NCBI GenBank assembly: GCA_017535325.1
Contig: JAFXUC010000120.1
Span: forward strand, 1 to 48,603
Direction: 5' to 3'
Length of the DNA: 48,603 nt
From: Bacteroidales bacterium
GTDB lineage: Bacteria > Bacteroidota > Bacteroidia > Bacteroidales > UBA3824
Shown here: positions 1 to 8,133 of the stretch, piece by piece
Numbering within the stretch: position 1 is the stretch's first letter
Layout of the letters: the number at the start of each line of letters is the position of its first letter
The notes under the pieces: model-generated
The model's database searches: none
Seen by the model: the letters and a program-made list of their open reading frames with translations, nothing else
Told to the model about the DNA's origin: nothing
Position numbers and translations under genes: made by a program

Positions 1-61
1 ACGCAACGCAACGCGATAACTCTATCTGTAAAAACAGGGCGTTTACGCCTTTAAACCATAT

Positions 62-107
62 AAATCCCTTGCGGAGAGAATAAAAACTTTCTCTGCAAGG
101 GATTTTT
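62..107. terminator. Intrinsic terminator of the gene upstream of the window
   Basis: An 11-bp perfect stem (62-72 with 95-105) is extended by GAG/CTC pairs around an A/T loop and followed by a T run at 103-107. It most likely ends a transcript entering from the left. The preceding bases (1-61) contain a small GGCG/CGCC hairpin but no recognisable gene. Confidence 0.75.
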
Positions 108-146
108 GTATTTTTTATTTTATTAATTTTTAAAAATTTTAATTTT

Positions 147-1568
147 ATGAAAAGAATTACATTTTTACTCCTATTCGGCTTATTCCTTTTAGCCGCAGTC
201 GTACCGGGCTGCAAAAAAGAAGAAATCACCAACATTGAGTACTCCGTGATTTGGAAAGGTTCATTGGAAACCGCCCCTGCCAACCCTGAGGCGGGCTGGG
301 CTTATTACAACACAAAATTAGGTCAGTCGTTCATTTATGACGGTGCGTCATGGCAGGTAATGTCAGAAAACGGCAAGGACGGTAAGGATGGCAAAGACGG
401 CAAGGACGGCAAAGACGGACAAAACGGTCTCGGACTTGTTTGGAAAGGCGAACTTGAAGCCGCACCTTCTGACGCAGAAACCAACTGGGCTTATTACAAC
501 AGCACAGAAAAGAAGTCGTTCATTTATGACGGCACTACTTGGCTTGTGCTTGCAAAAGACGGTGCACAAGGCGAGAAAGGCGCAGACGGAGAAAACGGCA
601 AGGACGGCACAAACGGCACAAATGGCACTAACGGCAATGACGGTGCAAGTTTTGTTTGGAAAGGCGAACTTGACGCCAACCCGACAGAACCTCAGACCAA
701 CTGGGCTTATTACAACAAGACCGACAAAAAAGCCTACATCTACGACGGCGAAAAATGGTCAATCCTTGCACAGGACGGCAAAGACGGCGAAAACGGCACA
801 AATGGTACAAACGGCGAAAACGGCAACGACGGAACAATCATTGTTTGGCAAGGTTCTTTGACCGCAGCCCCCGCCTCACCTGCAAAAGGCTGGTGCTATT
901 ACAACAGTACTGATAAGAAATCATATATGTATGACGGAACTACATGGCAAATGATTGCGCAAGACGGACAAGATGCCCCTATTCCTGTAACGGGTATTAC
1001 ACTCAACAAGACCACGGCTGAAATCACCGTAGGCGGTACAGAAACCTTGTCCGTAACATCTGTGTTGCCCGACAATGCCACTGACAAGACCTACTCATGG
1101 AGTTCAACAAATACGTCCGTTGCCACTGTTGACGCAGACGGCAAAGTAACGGCTGTTGCAGGCGGTACGACAACAATTTCCGCAACGGCAAACGACGGTA
1201 GTGGTGTGTCAGCCACCTGTACCGTGATTGTTGCCACCGTTGTTACATGGAACAGCAGCGACATTTCTGGTCAAGGTAACACATTCACTAAAGATGGTGT
1301 TACTATAACCGCTGCAATGCTCGACTTTAATGATAAGAATTTCCTGACAAGTGGCACAATCACAACCACTCTTGGAAACTTCACAAAGATAGAGGTAACT
1401 GGTGCGGACTATACTAATATGGGTTCTGGCTGGACAATTTCTAATAAAAAAGCCACATGGACTGGTACTGCGTCATCGTCTGTAAACTTCGGCAACGGCG
1501 GTTCGATGGACGGTATTTGTGGTATGGGAAATGATGTTACTTTCGTATTCACAATTGAAGTACAATAA
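147..1568 (+). CDS. Modular collagen-like surface lipoprotein with Big_2 domain
   Basis: A 473-aa predicted lipoprotein. A basic and hydrophobic signal peptide ends in V-P-G-C, so Cys22 is the likely lipidated residue. The body has four copies of a roughly 40-residue module (about 33-73, 97-137, 168-208, 232-272) with the shared pattern VWKGxL..AP....W.YYN.....S/A-Y/F-IYDG..W. The modules are separated by G-x-y runs (75-95, 138-167, 209-231) rich in GKDG and GTNG. A Big_2-type Ig-like domain follows (about 281-364), then a C-terminal domain of about 108 residues that I do not recognise. The collagen-like spacers and Ig domain suggest an extended surface protein; this is inference. The repeats are close at the DNA level too, so copy number could change by slippage. 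No clear promoter is seen. The gene is monocistronic, or followed by one tiny ORF. Confidence 0.85.
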   Translation: MKRITFLLLFGLFLLAAVVPGCKKEEITNIEYSVIWKGSLETAPANPEAGWAYYNTKLGQSFIYDGASWQVMSENGKDGKDGKDGKDGKDGQNGLGLVWKGELEAAPSDAETNWAYYNSTEKKSFIYDGTTWLVLAKDGAQGEKGADGENGKDGTNGTNGTNGNDGASFVWKGELDANPTEPQTNWAYYNKTDKKAYIYDGEKWSILAQDGKDGENGTNGTNGENGNDGTIIVWQGSLTAAPASPAKGWCYYNSTDKKSYMYDGTTWQMIAQDGQDAPIPVTGITLNKTTAEITVGGTETLSVTSVLPDNATDKTYSWSSTNTSVATVDADGKVTAVAGGTTTISATANDGSGVSATCTVIVATVVTWNSSDISGQGNTFTKDGVTITAAMLDFNDKNFLTSGTITTTLGNFTKIEVTGADYTNMGSGWTISNKKATWTGTASSSVNFGNGGSMDGICGMGNDVTFVFTIEVQ

Positions 1569-1587
1569 CCCCAAAAAACACAAAAAG

Positions 1588-1698
1588 ATGAGAAGCATAA
1601 TTATAATAGCAGTGGGCGTCGGCAACCGCTACTTCGGTTGGCAGTTCGGCTGGTTCGTTCTTTGTAGTAATTACCATATTTCCAAGTTTTTGAATTAA
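1588..1698 (+). CDS. Possible 36-aa small protein
   Basis: An ATG-initiated 36-codon frame begins 19 nt after the lipoprotein stop and ends just before an intrinsic terminator. It would encode a peptide with a hydrophobic Ile-rich start (MRSIIII) and an aromatic centre (RYFGWQFGW). No homologue is recognised. The position between gene and terminator, in the same direction, is the only support; it could equally be untranslated 3' sequence. Confidence 0.2.
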   Translation: MRSIIIIAVGVGNRYFGWQFGWFVLCSNYHISKFLN

Positions 1699-1705
1699 TA
1701 ACATA

Positions 1706-1737
1706 CGGGCGGAAATTATTTTTTCGCCCGTTTTTCG
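1706..1737 (+). terminator. Intrinsic terminator after the lipoprotein gene
   Basis: A perfect CGGGCG/CGCCCG stem (1706-1711 and 1725-1730) with a 13-nt A/T loop is followed by a T-rich tail. It ends the lipoprotein transcript. The rest of the 314-bp gap between genes holds only the promoter at 1834-1863. Confidence 0.7.
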
Positions 1738-1833
1738 TTTCACTTTGTAGCCGCAGAGCGGCGGTAGAAATTAGGCGGGGCGTGAAAAAAAACGTAGTTT
1801 TTGCAACCCCCGCAAACAAATGAAATAATTTTT

Positions 1834-1863
1834 TTTGCGTTTTAAAAAAAATATTTACATTTG
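1834..1863 (+). promoter_or_regulatory. Bacteroidota-type promoter for the zinc-ribbon/gamma-CA/yihY operon
   Basis: A TTTG box at 1834-1837 and TACATTTG at 1856-1863 are 18 nt apart, matching the TTTG/TAnnTTTG consensus of the Bacteroidota housekeeping sigma factor. The predicted start of transcription lies about 12 nt before the ATG at 1883. Confidence 0.65.
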
Positions 1864-1882
1864 CATATAATTTTGTTATTAT

Positions 1883-2467
1883 ATGGACTCTCTTGAATGG
1901 AAACAAATCTCTGACGGATTGGAAGTTTCAATCGTCGGTCAGGGCGGCGCGCAGGGAAAATTCTCGTTGAAAAAAGACGTTATAAATTTTCTTTGGGCGG
2001 GTACGCCGAGAATTTACTTCGTTTTTGTGAAGTTTTCCGAGGCTTCTGAGGAAAAATGTTATATGCTGGACTTGACCGAGATGAAACCCGTTATCTCAAA
2101 AAACAACGGGCTGAGGCTATCACTCGGCAAAAAAAATTCCGGCGCGGATTTTTCGGGCAGAAAAACCGTCGGCAGGTGCTGTATAGCAAGGGGCGAGAGT
2201 TATCACGACAGATTTTTGAAAGACGGCGCATGGCAGTCGCAAAAAGTCTGGTTTGATATGTACTCTCCTGAAACTCAGGCTCAAAACACCGCAGAACAGC
2301 CGCCTCAGGCTGCCGAACCTATGCCGGAGGAAAAACCGGCAGGAAAACTTAAAAGTTGTCCCTATTGCGGCGAAATTTATCCGTCTTCATTTGATGTCTG
2401 CCCCTTCTGCAACAATCAGAAAAAGGCGCAGAATAATGACGAAGACGTAGATTTGGATTTGAGTTAA
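1883..2467 (+). CDS. Zinc-ribbon protein of unknown function
   Basis: A 194-aa soluble protein with no signal peptide. Residues 1-125 form a beta-rich domain that I cannot assign. A Pro/Ala/Glu-rich linker (about 130-152) leads to a C-terminal zinc ribbon with two knuckles, CPYC (Cys159, Cys162) and CPFC (Cys173, Cys176). The tail is acidic. It is first in a probable operon with the gamma-carbonic anhydrase (22-nt gap) and the YihY membrane protein. The zinc ribbon suggests binding to protein or nucleic acid, but nothing in the sequence identifies a partner. Confidence 0.8.
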   Translation: MDSLEWKQISDGLEVSIVGQGGAQGKFSLKKDVINFLWAGTPRIYFVFVKFSEASEEKCYMLDLTEMKPVISKNNGLRLSLGKKNSGADFSGRKTVGRCCIARGESYHDRFLKDGAWQSQKVWFDMYSPETQAQNTAEQPPQAAEPMPEEKPAGKLKSCPYCGEIYPSSFDVCPFCNNQKKAQNNDEDVDLDLS

Positions 2468-2489
2468 CAAACGAAAAAACTGCAAAAAA

Positions 2490-3002
2490 ATGGCACTGAT
2501 AAAACCGCTTTTGGGCAAAACTCCTGAGTTTGGAAAAAATATATGGCTTGCTGACAACTGCACCGTTATAGGCGACGTTGTTATGGGCGACGACTGCAAC
2601 GTCTGGTTCAACGCCGTTATAAGGGGCGATGTTAATTCCATAAGGATTGGCAACCGCGTCAACATTCAGGACAACGCCTGCCTTCATTCCACTTACAAGA
2701 CAAGTCCGCTGAACATCGGCAGCAATGTTTCTATTGCCCACAACGCCGTGGTTCACGGTTGCACGGTAAAAGACAACGTTTTGATTGGCATGGGCGCAAT
2801 CGTCATGGACGATGCCGTCATAGAGGAAAACTGCATAATCGCCGCCGGAGCAGTGGTTACAAAAGGCACTAAAACCGAAAAAGGCAGCGTTTACGCAGGT
2901 TGTCCCGCCAAAAAAATAAAAGACACAGACCAAAAACTTCAAAAAGATTTAATCGACAGAATAGTAAACAATTACGCTATGTATGCCGATTGGTACAGAT
3001 AA
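2490..3002 (+). CDS. Gamma-class carbonic anhydrase family protein (left-handed beta-helix)
   Basis: A 170-aa protein made of hexapeptide repeats of the left-handed beta-helix type (for example IGDVVMGD, IGNRVNIQD, IGSNVSIAHN). The zinc ligands of gamma-carbonic anhydrases are present as His66, His84 and His89, and so are the conserved R45, D47, Q60 and D61. In this family (YrdA/CaiE/Cam) a trimer binds one metal at each subunit interface; many members are not proven to hydrate CO2. The length is typical. No signal peptide, so cytoplasmic. It lies between the zinc-ribbon gene and yihY in one operon. Confidence 0.9.
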   Translation: MALIKPLLGKTPEFGKNIWLADNCTVIGDVVMGDDCNVWFNAVIRGDVNSIRIGNRVNIQDNACLHSTYKTSPLNIGSNVSIAHNAVVHGCTVKDNVLIGMGAIVMDDAVIEENCIIAAGAVVTKGTKTEKGSVYAGCPAKKIKDTDQKLQKDLIDRIVNNYAMYADWYR

Positions 3003-3006
3003 AAAA

Positions 3007-4419
3007 ATGGCTGCATTAACAGACAAAATCTCCGAACTCGAAACCTTTATAAAAAGGGATATATGGAGACTCGAACTCAGCAACATCAGCAAAACCCGCC
3101 GTCATTCTTTCAACATTCTCAAAATTGTGATTATTGCGGTTAAGGGTTTTGTGGAAAACGGCTGTTCTGTCCGGGCTTCGGCATTGACCTTTTTTACGCT
3201 TTTGTCCGTAGTGCCGATTATTGCCTTAGCGTTTGCGATTGCAAAGGGTTTCGGTCTTGAAACTTTGGTGGAGGGTTTTATAAAGGGGACTTTTGAGGCG
3301 CAGCCCGATATGGCGGAATATTTGATTTCGTTTTCGTCTTCGATGCTCGAAAACACAAAAGGCGGACTCATCGCCGGAATCGGTGTCGTAATGCTTTTGT
3401 ATTCGGTTTTCAAACTTCTCAGCAATATCGAGGAGGCGTTCAATTTTATGTGGAACATAAAAAACGGCCGTCCGCTTTTAAGAAAAGTTACCGATTATGT
3501 TACGATTATGATTTTTACGCCGATTCTCTTGATAGTGTCAAGCAGTGCGACGTTTTTTCTGACATCGCAACTTCCGGGTACTTTTTCGGAATATTTTTCT
3601 CCGCTTTTAACCGTGATTATCAAGATTTTGCCGTGGATTCTTATGGCGGTGGTTTTCACTGTCGTATACCTTATAATGCCTAACACAAAAGTTGACATCA
3701 AGGCTGCTGTTGTTTCCGGTGCGGTAACTGGTGTGATTTTTGAAGTCTGGCAGTGGATTTTTGTAACCTTTCAGATGGGGGCAAACGAATACGGCGCGGT
3801 TTATGGAAGTTTTGCGGCGTTGCCTTTGTTTTTGGTCTGGTTGCAGACTTCGTGGATTATTGTTCTTGTTGGCTGTGAACTCACGTATTCTATTCAGAAC
3901 GTCAGCAATTATACGACGGAATATTCAGCCGGAAATATCAGCATGGGACTTCAAAAAAAGGTTGCGGTCTTGATTATGACCAAAATTATCGAAAGTTTTC
4001 AAAAGCAGGAAAAACCGAAAAACGCCTTTGAATGGAGCGAGACGCTTAAAATCTCACAAAAACTTTTTCTTTTTATAACCGGACGGCTTCAAGAGGTCGG
4101 ACTTTTGGCTGAAATCCGCGACGACAAAAACTCTTCGCCGACTTACATTCCGGCAATGGACATCAGCGAAATCACTGTCCACACTGTTTATGAAAGGTTT
4201 GAAAACTTGGGACACGACAGCGATTTTCCCGTAAAAATCAACGGAGACTTTATAAAAATAGAAGAACTCTGCAATCACAAGGAAAGCGAGTTCTTCAAAA
4301 CATTAGACGGTATATTATTAAAAAATTACCATATATCATCTTCCTTGACCGACAGTCTCGAAAGTTCGTCTTCGTCAACTTCTTCTGAAACTTCTGCAAC
4401 GGGTTCAAAAACCGACTGA
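3007..4419 (+). CDS. YihY/BrkB family inner-membrane protein
   Basis: A 470-aa integral membrane protein of the YihY/BrkB family (once called RNase BN, now thought not to be a nuclease; the role is unclear). About six hydrophobic segments span residues roughly 45-290, including the typical [11 protein letters not shown] motif after the first helix and a [15 protein letters not shown] motif near the last. A soluble C-terminal region of about 180 residues follows. The ATG at 3007 is chosen because it clears the upstream stop; an in-frame ATG at 2983 would overlap it. The Ser/Thr-rich last 30 residues are encoded antisense to the acidic tail of obg (94-bp overlap), so this tail may be a recent read-through extension. 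Confidence 0.85.
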   Translation: MAALTDKISELETFIKRDIWRLELSNISKTRRHSFNILKIVIIAVKGFVENGCSVRASALTFFTLLSVVPIIALAFAIAKGFGLETLVEGFIKGTFEAQPDMAEYLISFSSSMLENTKGGLIAGIGVVMLLYSVFKLLSNIEEAFNFMWNIKNGRPLLRKVTDYVTIMIFTPILLIVSSSATFFLTSQLPGTFSEYFSPLLTVIIKILPWILMAVVFTVVYLIMPNTKVDIKAAVVSGAVTGVIFEVWQWIFVTFQMGANEYGAVYGSFAALPLFLVWLQTSWIIVLVGCELTYSIQNVSNYTTEYSAGNISMGLQKKVAVLIMTKIIESFQKQEKPKNAFEWSETLKISQKLFLFITGRLQEVGLLAEIRDDKNSSPTYIPAMDISEITVHTVYERFENLGHDSDFPVKINGDFIKIEELCNHKESEFFKTLDGILLKNYHISSSLTDSLESSSSSTSSETSATGSKTD

Positions 4420-5426
4420 GGCTTTTCAGGCTCGGCGTTTTCTTTTTCCAAGATGTCCCAGATTCCGTAAACCAACTGGTTTAGGCCTTCTTTTGTAAAC
4501 GACGAAAACATAAAGCACGGCAAATCTTCGGGAAGTTTTTTCTTGATGTCCGCCAAAATTTCCTCGTCAGCCAAATCGCATTTTGAAACCGCCAAAATAC
4601 GTTTTTTGTCCAAAAGTTCGGGATTGTATTCCGCCAACTCGTTGAGAAGGATTTCGTAGTCTTTTCTTACGTCGTCGCTGTCGGCAGGTATCAGAAAGAG
4701 CAGGAGAGAGTTTCTCTCTATGTGCCGTAAAAATCTCAACCCCAAGCCTTTGCCTTCTGACGCGCCTTCTATGATACCCGGAATGTCAGCCATTACAAAA
4801 CTGTGTTTTCCGCCTACGTCCACGATTCCGAGTTGCGGAACGAGCGTTGTAAAAGGATAGTCAGCAATTTTGGGTTTTGCCGCCGAAATCGAAGATAGTA
4901 AAGTTGATTTTCCGGCGTTAGGAAATCCTACTAACCCGATGTCAGCCAAGACTTTAAGTTCGAGAATTTTCCAACCCTCTTCGCAGTCTTCGCCAGGCTG
5001 AGCGTATCTTGGTGCTTGGTTTGTTGACGATTTAAAGTGCACGTTGCCAAGACCGCCGCGTCCGCCTTTTGCGATTACTTCTTCCTGACCGTCTTCGGTG
5101 ATTTCAAAAAGTACTTCAAAAGTTTCGGCATCTTTGGCCACCGTTCCGAGCGGAACGTCAATTATAACGTCTTTGCCGTCTTTGCCTTTCCAAGTATCTC
5201 TCATGCCTGAAACGCCGTTTTCAGCAATGATGTGTTTTTGATATTTCAAGTGGAGCAAAGTCCAATACTGCTTGTTGCCACGGATTATTACGCTACCGCC
5301 TTTTCCGCCGTCGCCGCCATCGGGACCCGCTTTCGGACGGTATTTTTCGCGCTTCAAATGTGCGCTACCCGAACCGCCGCAGCCCGATTTGACGTATATT
5401 TTAACGTAGTCTATAAAATTATCCAT
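4326..5426 (-). CDS. obg: GTPase Obg/CgtA
   Basis: A 366-aa protein with the Obg architecture. The glycine-rich Obg fold (residues 1-158) has [14 protein letters not shown] and GGRGGLGN motifs. The G domain has G1 [10 protein letters not shown]3 DIPG, a G4 of SKCD in place of the usual NKxD, and G5 SSF. The acidic C-terminal tail is rich in Glu and Asp. Obg binds the large ribosomal subunit and is involved in ribosome maturation and stress responses. It lies 23 nt downstream of clpX on the same strand, so probably co-transcribed. Its last 94 bp overlap yihY tail to tail, with no terminator visible between the two. Confidence 0.97.
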   Translation of the reverse strand: MDNFIDYVKIYVKSGCGGSGSAHLKREKYRPKAGPDGGDGGKGGSVIIRGNKQYWTLLHLKYQKHIIAENGVSGMRDTWKGKDGKDVIIDVPLGTVAKDAETFEVLFEITEDGQEEVIAKGGRGGLGNVHFKSSTNQAPRYAQPGEDCEEGWKILELKVLADIGLVGFPNAGKSTLLSSISAAKPKIADYPFTTLVPQLGIVDVGGKHSFVMADIPGIIEGASEGKGLGLRFLRHIERNSLLLFLIPADSDDVRKDYEILLNELAEYNPELLDKKRILAVSKCDLADEEILADIKKKLPEDLPCFMFSSFTKEGLNQLVYGIWDILEKENAEPEKPQSVFEPVAEVSEEVDEDELSRLSVKEDDIW

Positions 5427-5449
5427 ATTTTTCCCTTTTTTTTACAAAA

Positions 5450-6700
5450 TTATGCTTGTGCGTGTTTCAAAAAATCAGCGTGCGCGAGTTTTTCTTTTGC
5501 GTATTCAAGCGTTACGGTGTATGAAGTAAGATTTTTTGAAGGTATTTCATACATAACGTCAAGCATTATCGTCTCGCAAATAGAACGCAAACCACGTGCG
5601 CCGAGTTTAAATTCTACCGCTTTATCTACAATATATTCAAGTACCTGGGGCTCAAAATCCAAATCCACGCCGTCCATCTTGAAAAGTTTTACGTATTGAC
5701 GGATAATCGCGTTTTTGGGTTCTGTGAGAATGTTTCTGAGAGCCGTTCTGTCAAGCGGGTCGAGAAACGTCAGTACGGGCAGTCGGCCGATGATTTCGGG
5801 GATAAGACCGAACGACTTCAAATCCGTCGGCGTGATGTATTGAAGGAGATTGTCCTTGTCGATTTTTCCCGTATCGCGTATGGAGTTGAAACCTACGATT
5901 TCGGCGTTGATTCTCTGAGCGATTTTTTTCTCGATACCGTCAAACGCGCCGCCGCAGATAAAAAGTATGTCTTTTGTGTTGACCGAAACCATTCTCTGTT
6001 CGGGGTGTTTTCTGCCTCCGTTTGGCGGAACGTTAACGATGCTTCCTTCAAGGATTTTCAAAAGTCCCTGCTGAACGCCCTCGCCCGAAACGTCCCTTGT
6101 GATTGACGGATTGTCGCCTTTGCGGGCGATTTTGTCAATTTCGTCAATGAAAACGATGCCTCTTTCAGCGAGTTCCACGTTGTAGTCGCAGGCTTGGAGA
6201 AGACGGCTCAAAAGACTTTCGACGTCTTCGCCGACATATCCCGCCTCGGTGAGTACGGTTGCGTCTACGATTGTAAAAGGCACGTTCAGAAGTCTTGCTA
6301 TCGTCTTGGCAAGCAGGGTTTTGCCTGTTCCCGTCTGACCGACCATGATGATGTTTGACTTTTCGATTTCAACGTCGTCGTTTTTGCCTTTGGTTTTTGA
6401 CGGTTTCTGGTTGAGACGTTTATAGTGATTGTAAACAGCCACGCACAAAGATTTTTTGGCGTTTTCCTGACCGATGACATACTGGTCGAGAAAATTTTTG
6501 ATGTCCGAGGGTTTGTAATTAAATTCGATTTTGCCTTTTGGCGTGCTGCTGCTCTGGGGAATGGAACTTTCCACCAAAATCTGATGAGCCTGTTCAATAC
6601 AATAATTACAAATAAATGCGTCCTGACCTTCTACAAGAAGTTCTGTCTCGCTTTTCGGGCGGCCGCAAAAAGTGCATCTGTTTACGTTCTGTTTTGACAT
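5450..6700 (-). CDS. clpX: ATP-dependent protease ATP-binding subunit ClpX
   Basis: A 416-aa protein of normal length. The N-terminal zinc-binding domain has Cys9, Cys12, Cys31 and Cys34. The AAA+ module has Walker A GQTGTGKT (121-128), pore loop GYVG (154-157), Walker B IVFIDE (182-187) and the ClpX-type [18 protein letters not shown] region. ClpX unfolds substrates and feeds them to ClpP. No clpP is adjacent; the upstream neighbour is the divergent SIR2-TIR gene. The gene has its own consensus promoter at 6758-6728 and is probably co-transcribed with obg. Confidence 0.98.
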   Translation of the reverse strand: MSKQNVNRCTFCGRPKSETELLVEGQDAFICNYCIEQAHQILVESSIPQSSSTPKGKIEFNYKPSDIKNFLDQYVIGQENAKKSLCVAVYNHYKRLNQKPSKTKGKNDDVEIEKSNIIMVGQTGTGKTLLAKTIARLLNVPFTIVDATVLTEAGYVGEDVESLLSRLLQACDYNVELAERGIVFIDEIDKIARKGDNPSITRDVSGEGVQQGLLKILEGSIVNVPPNGGRKHPEQRMVSVNTKDILFICGGAFDGIEKKIAQRINAEIVGFNSIRDTGKIDKDNLLQYITPTDLKSFGLIPEIIGRLPVLTFLDPLDRTALRNILTEPKNAIIRQYVKLFKMDGVDLDFEPQVLEYIVDKAVEFKLGARGLRSICETIMLDVMYEIPSKNLTSYTVTLEYAKEKLAHADFLKHAQA

Positions 6701-6727
6701 AATTAAAATATTATTTTTTCAAGTGCG

Positions 6728-6758
6728 CAAAGGTATAAATTTTTTTGAAAAAAACAAA
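6728..6758 (-). promoter_or_regulatory. clpX promoter
   Basis: Read on the minus strand: TTTG (6758-6755), 19-nt spacer, TACCTTTG (6735-6728). This is a perfect match to the Bacteroidota consensus, 27 bp before the clpX start codon. It overlaps the predicted promoter of the divergent SIR2-TIR gene. Confidence 0.75.
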
Positions 6759-6774
6759 ATACTATATAACTTCG
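6744..6774 (+). promoter_or_regulatory. Promoter of the SIR2-TIR/STAND-WD40 operon
   Basis: TTTG (6744-6747), 19-nt spacer, TAACTTCG (6767-6774), with one mismatch to TAnnTTTG. Transcription would start near 6781, about 17 nt before the ATG. The element overlaps the clpX promoter on the other strand. Confidence 0.5.
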
Positions 6775-6797
6775 CTGTATCAAATTTTACAAAAAGA

Positions 6798-8129
6798 ATG
6801 AGCAGGAAGTTCAACACGAAAAAATTTATCAAAGACGTGCTTAACGACAAGTACGCGCTTGTTATCGGCAACGAAAACATACTTGACCCCAAAATAGAGC
6901 CGACAAGAGACGTTCATCAATACTTTTTGCGTATGGTGAACGAAAATTCCAATGTGGAATATGAAAATTATCTCGACATTGCCATCGACAAAAACGAGCG
7001 TATCAACCCGATACGGAAGTTGATTGAAGACGAAGAAATCCAGTTTCGCGCATCTGACGTCTCCAAAGAACTGATGGCTCTGCTCGAAACTCGCCTGTTC
7101 ACCACCGTATTGACTACCACAACAGACGGATACTTGGAAGCCGCGATGAAAAAAGTTTTTGGAAACTCTCTCCGCGTTGTCAACATCTACGACAAAGAGA
7201 CCGTTGACGAACTTCAAAAAGCGTTGAAAAACTGCCGCCGTGGTAAAAAATACAACCAGCCGACATTAATCTACGTGTTCGGGAAACTTGATGTGGACGA
7301 CCTCGCCAAAAAATACATCAAGACCGATGCCGACGCAATACTCCTTATCGAAAAATGGATGCGTATGGACGTGGAGTCAAATAACGAAATGCTTGACTTT
7401 ATCCGCAGCAAACGCCATTTGGCTTTGGGCTGCAAATACGATAACTGGTACTTTCATTTCTTTTGGTACGTTTTGACGGGCGTTACTAAGAGCGGCGAAG
7501 AAAACAATTACGACGGTCGGGGCGAAGTAGCATTCACACTCGACAAAGACGACAAGACGGAAGGCAGACTTTTTCAGTTTCTTGACCGCACCGACATCTG
7601 TGTCTTAGGCGATGCGACGTCTTTTATTACCAACATCACGAAAACGCTCACCGAAGACAGCGAAGACGCGCCGTTCCGTCAACAGATAGAGTCCAGCCGC
7701 AGACGTGGCGGCGTTTTCATCTCGTATTGCAGCAAAGACGCGTTGACCGCCTGTCAACTTTTTTACCAACTCTGTGATAAAAAAATGGACGTTTGGCTTG
7801 ATAATGCACGGCTGTTTGGCGGCGACAAATACGAAGGCGTGATTGCCGATGCCATCAGCGAAGCAAAGGTTATTGTTACGGTGCTTTCTCCTAACGTGGC
7901 GGAAGACTTGAAAAACGACTCCACCAACCACTATTACAACAAGGAATGGCGCATGGCGCAGCAGTTCGACGACAAAACCATAATACCTTTGGCTGTTAAC
8001 GGTTATGACCTCAAAGCCGACTATCATCAGGTTTATAAAAAAATTGTCAATCAAAAGGCTTCGGGAATCGACCTTATGGACGGCGAAGGATTTTCAAAAT
8101 TAATTGAATCAATTAACGAACACTTGTAA
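6798..8129 (+). CDS. SIR2-like/TIR domain protein, candidate NAD-degrading effector
   Basis: A 443-aa protein. The ATG at 6798 (MSRKF) is chosen; an upstream in-frame ATG at 6672 would lie inside clpX and before the promoter. Residues about 17-290 resemble the SIR2-like fold of bacterial conflict proteins: a first strand ALVIGN, VLTTTTDGYLE (compare the TTNYD motif), and LALGCKYDNWYFHFFWYVL (compare the late family motif). The canonical GAGxS loop and catalytic His are not obvious. Residues about 304-440 are a TIR domain: GVFISY, a WLDN strand, a GGDKYEGVI loop with Glu346 at the expected NADase glutamate position, then VTVLSP. It ends 4 nt before the STAND-WD40 gene. TIR and SIR2 domains in such pairs usually destroy NAD; the activity here is inferred. 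Confidence 0.8.
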   Translation: MSRKFNTKKFIKDVLNDKYALVIGNENILDPKIEPTRDVHQYFLRMVNENSNVEYENYLDIAIDKNERINPIRKLIEDEEIQFRASDVSKELMALLETRLFTTVLTTTTDGYLEAAMKKVFGNSLRVVNIYDKETVDELQKALKNCRRGKKYNQPTLIYVFGKLDVDDLAKKYIKTDADAILLIEKWMRMDVESNNEMLDFIRSKRHLALGCKYDNWYFHFFWYVLTGVTKSGEENNYDGRGEVAFTLDKDDKTEGRLFQFLDRTDICVLGDATSFITNITKTLTEDSEDAPFRQQIESSRRRGGVFISYCSKDALTACQLFYQLCDKKMDVWLDNARLFGGDKYEGVIADAISEAKVIVTVLSPNVAEDLKNDSTNHYYNKEWRMAQQFDDKTIIPLAVNGYDLKADYHQVYKKIVNQKASGIDLMDGEGFSKLIESINEHL

Positions 8130-8133
8130 AAAA

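Noticed and set aside
388..861. A 157-codon plus-strand frame rich in K, T and A inside the lipoprotein gene
   Set aside because: It is the shifted reading of the GKDG/GTNG repeats; the other frame has a signal peptide, lipobox and conserved modules.
2983..3006. An earlier start for YihY at 2983
   Set aside because: It would overlap the gamma-carbonic anhydrase gene and add only eight polar residues; the ATG at 3007 fits the short operon spacing.
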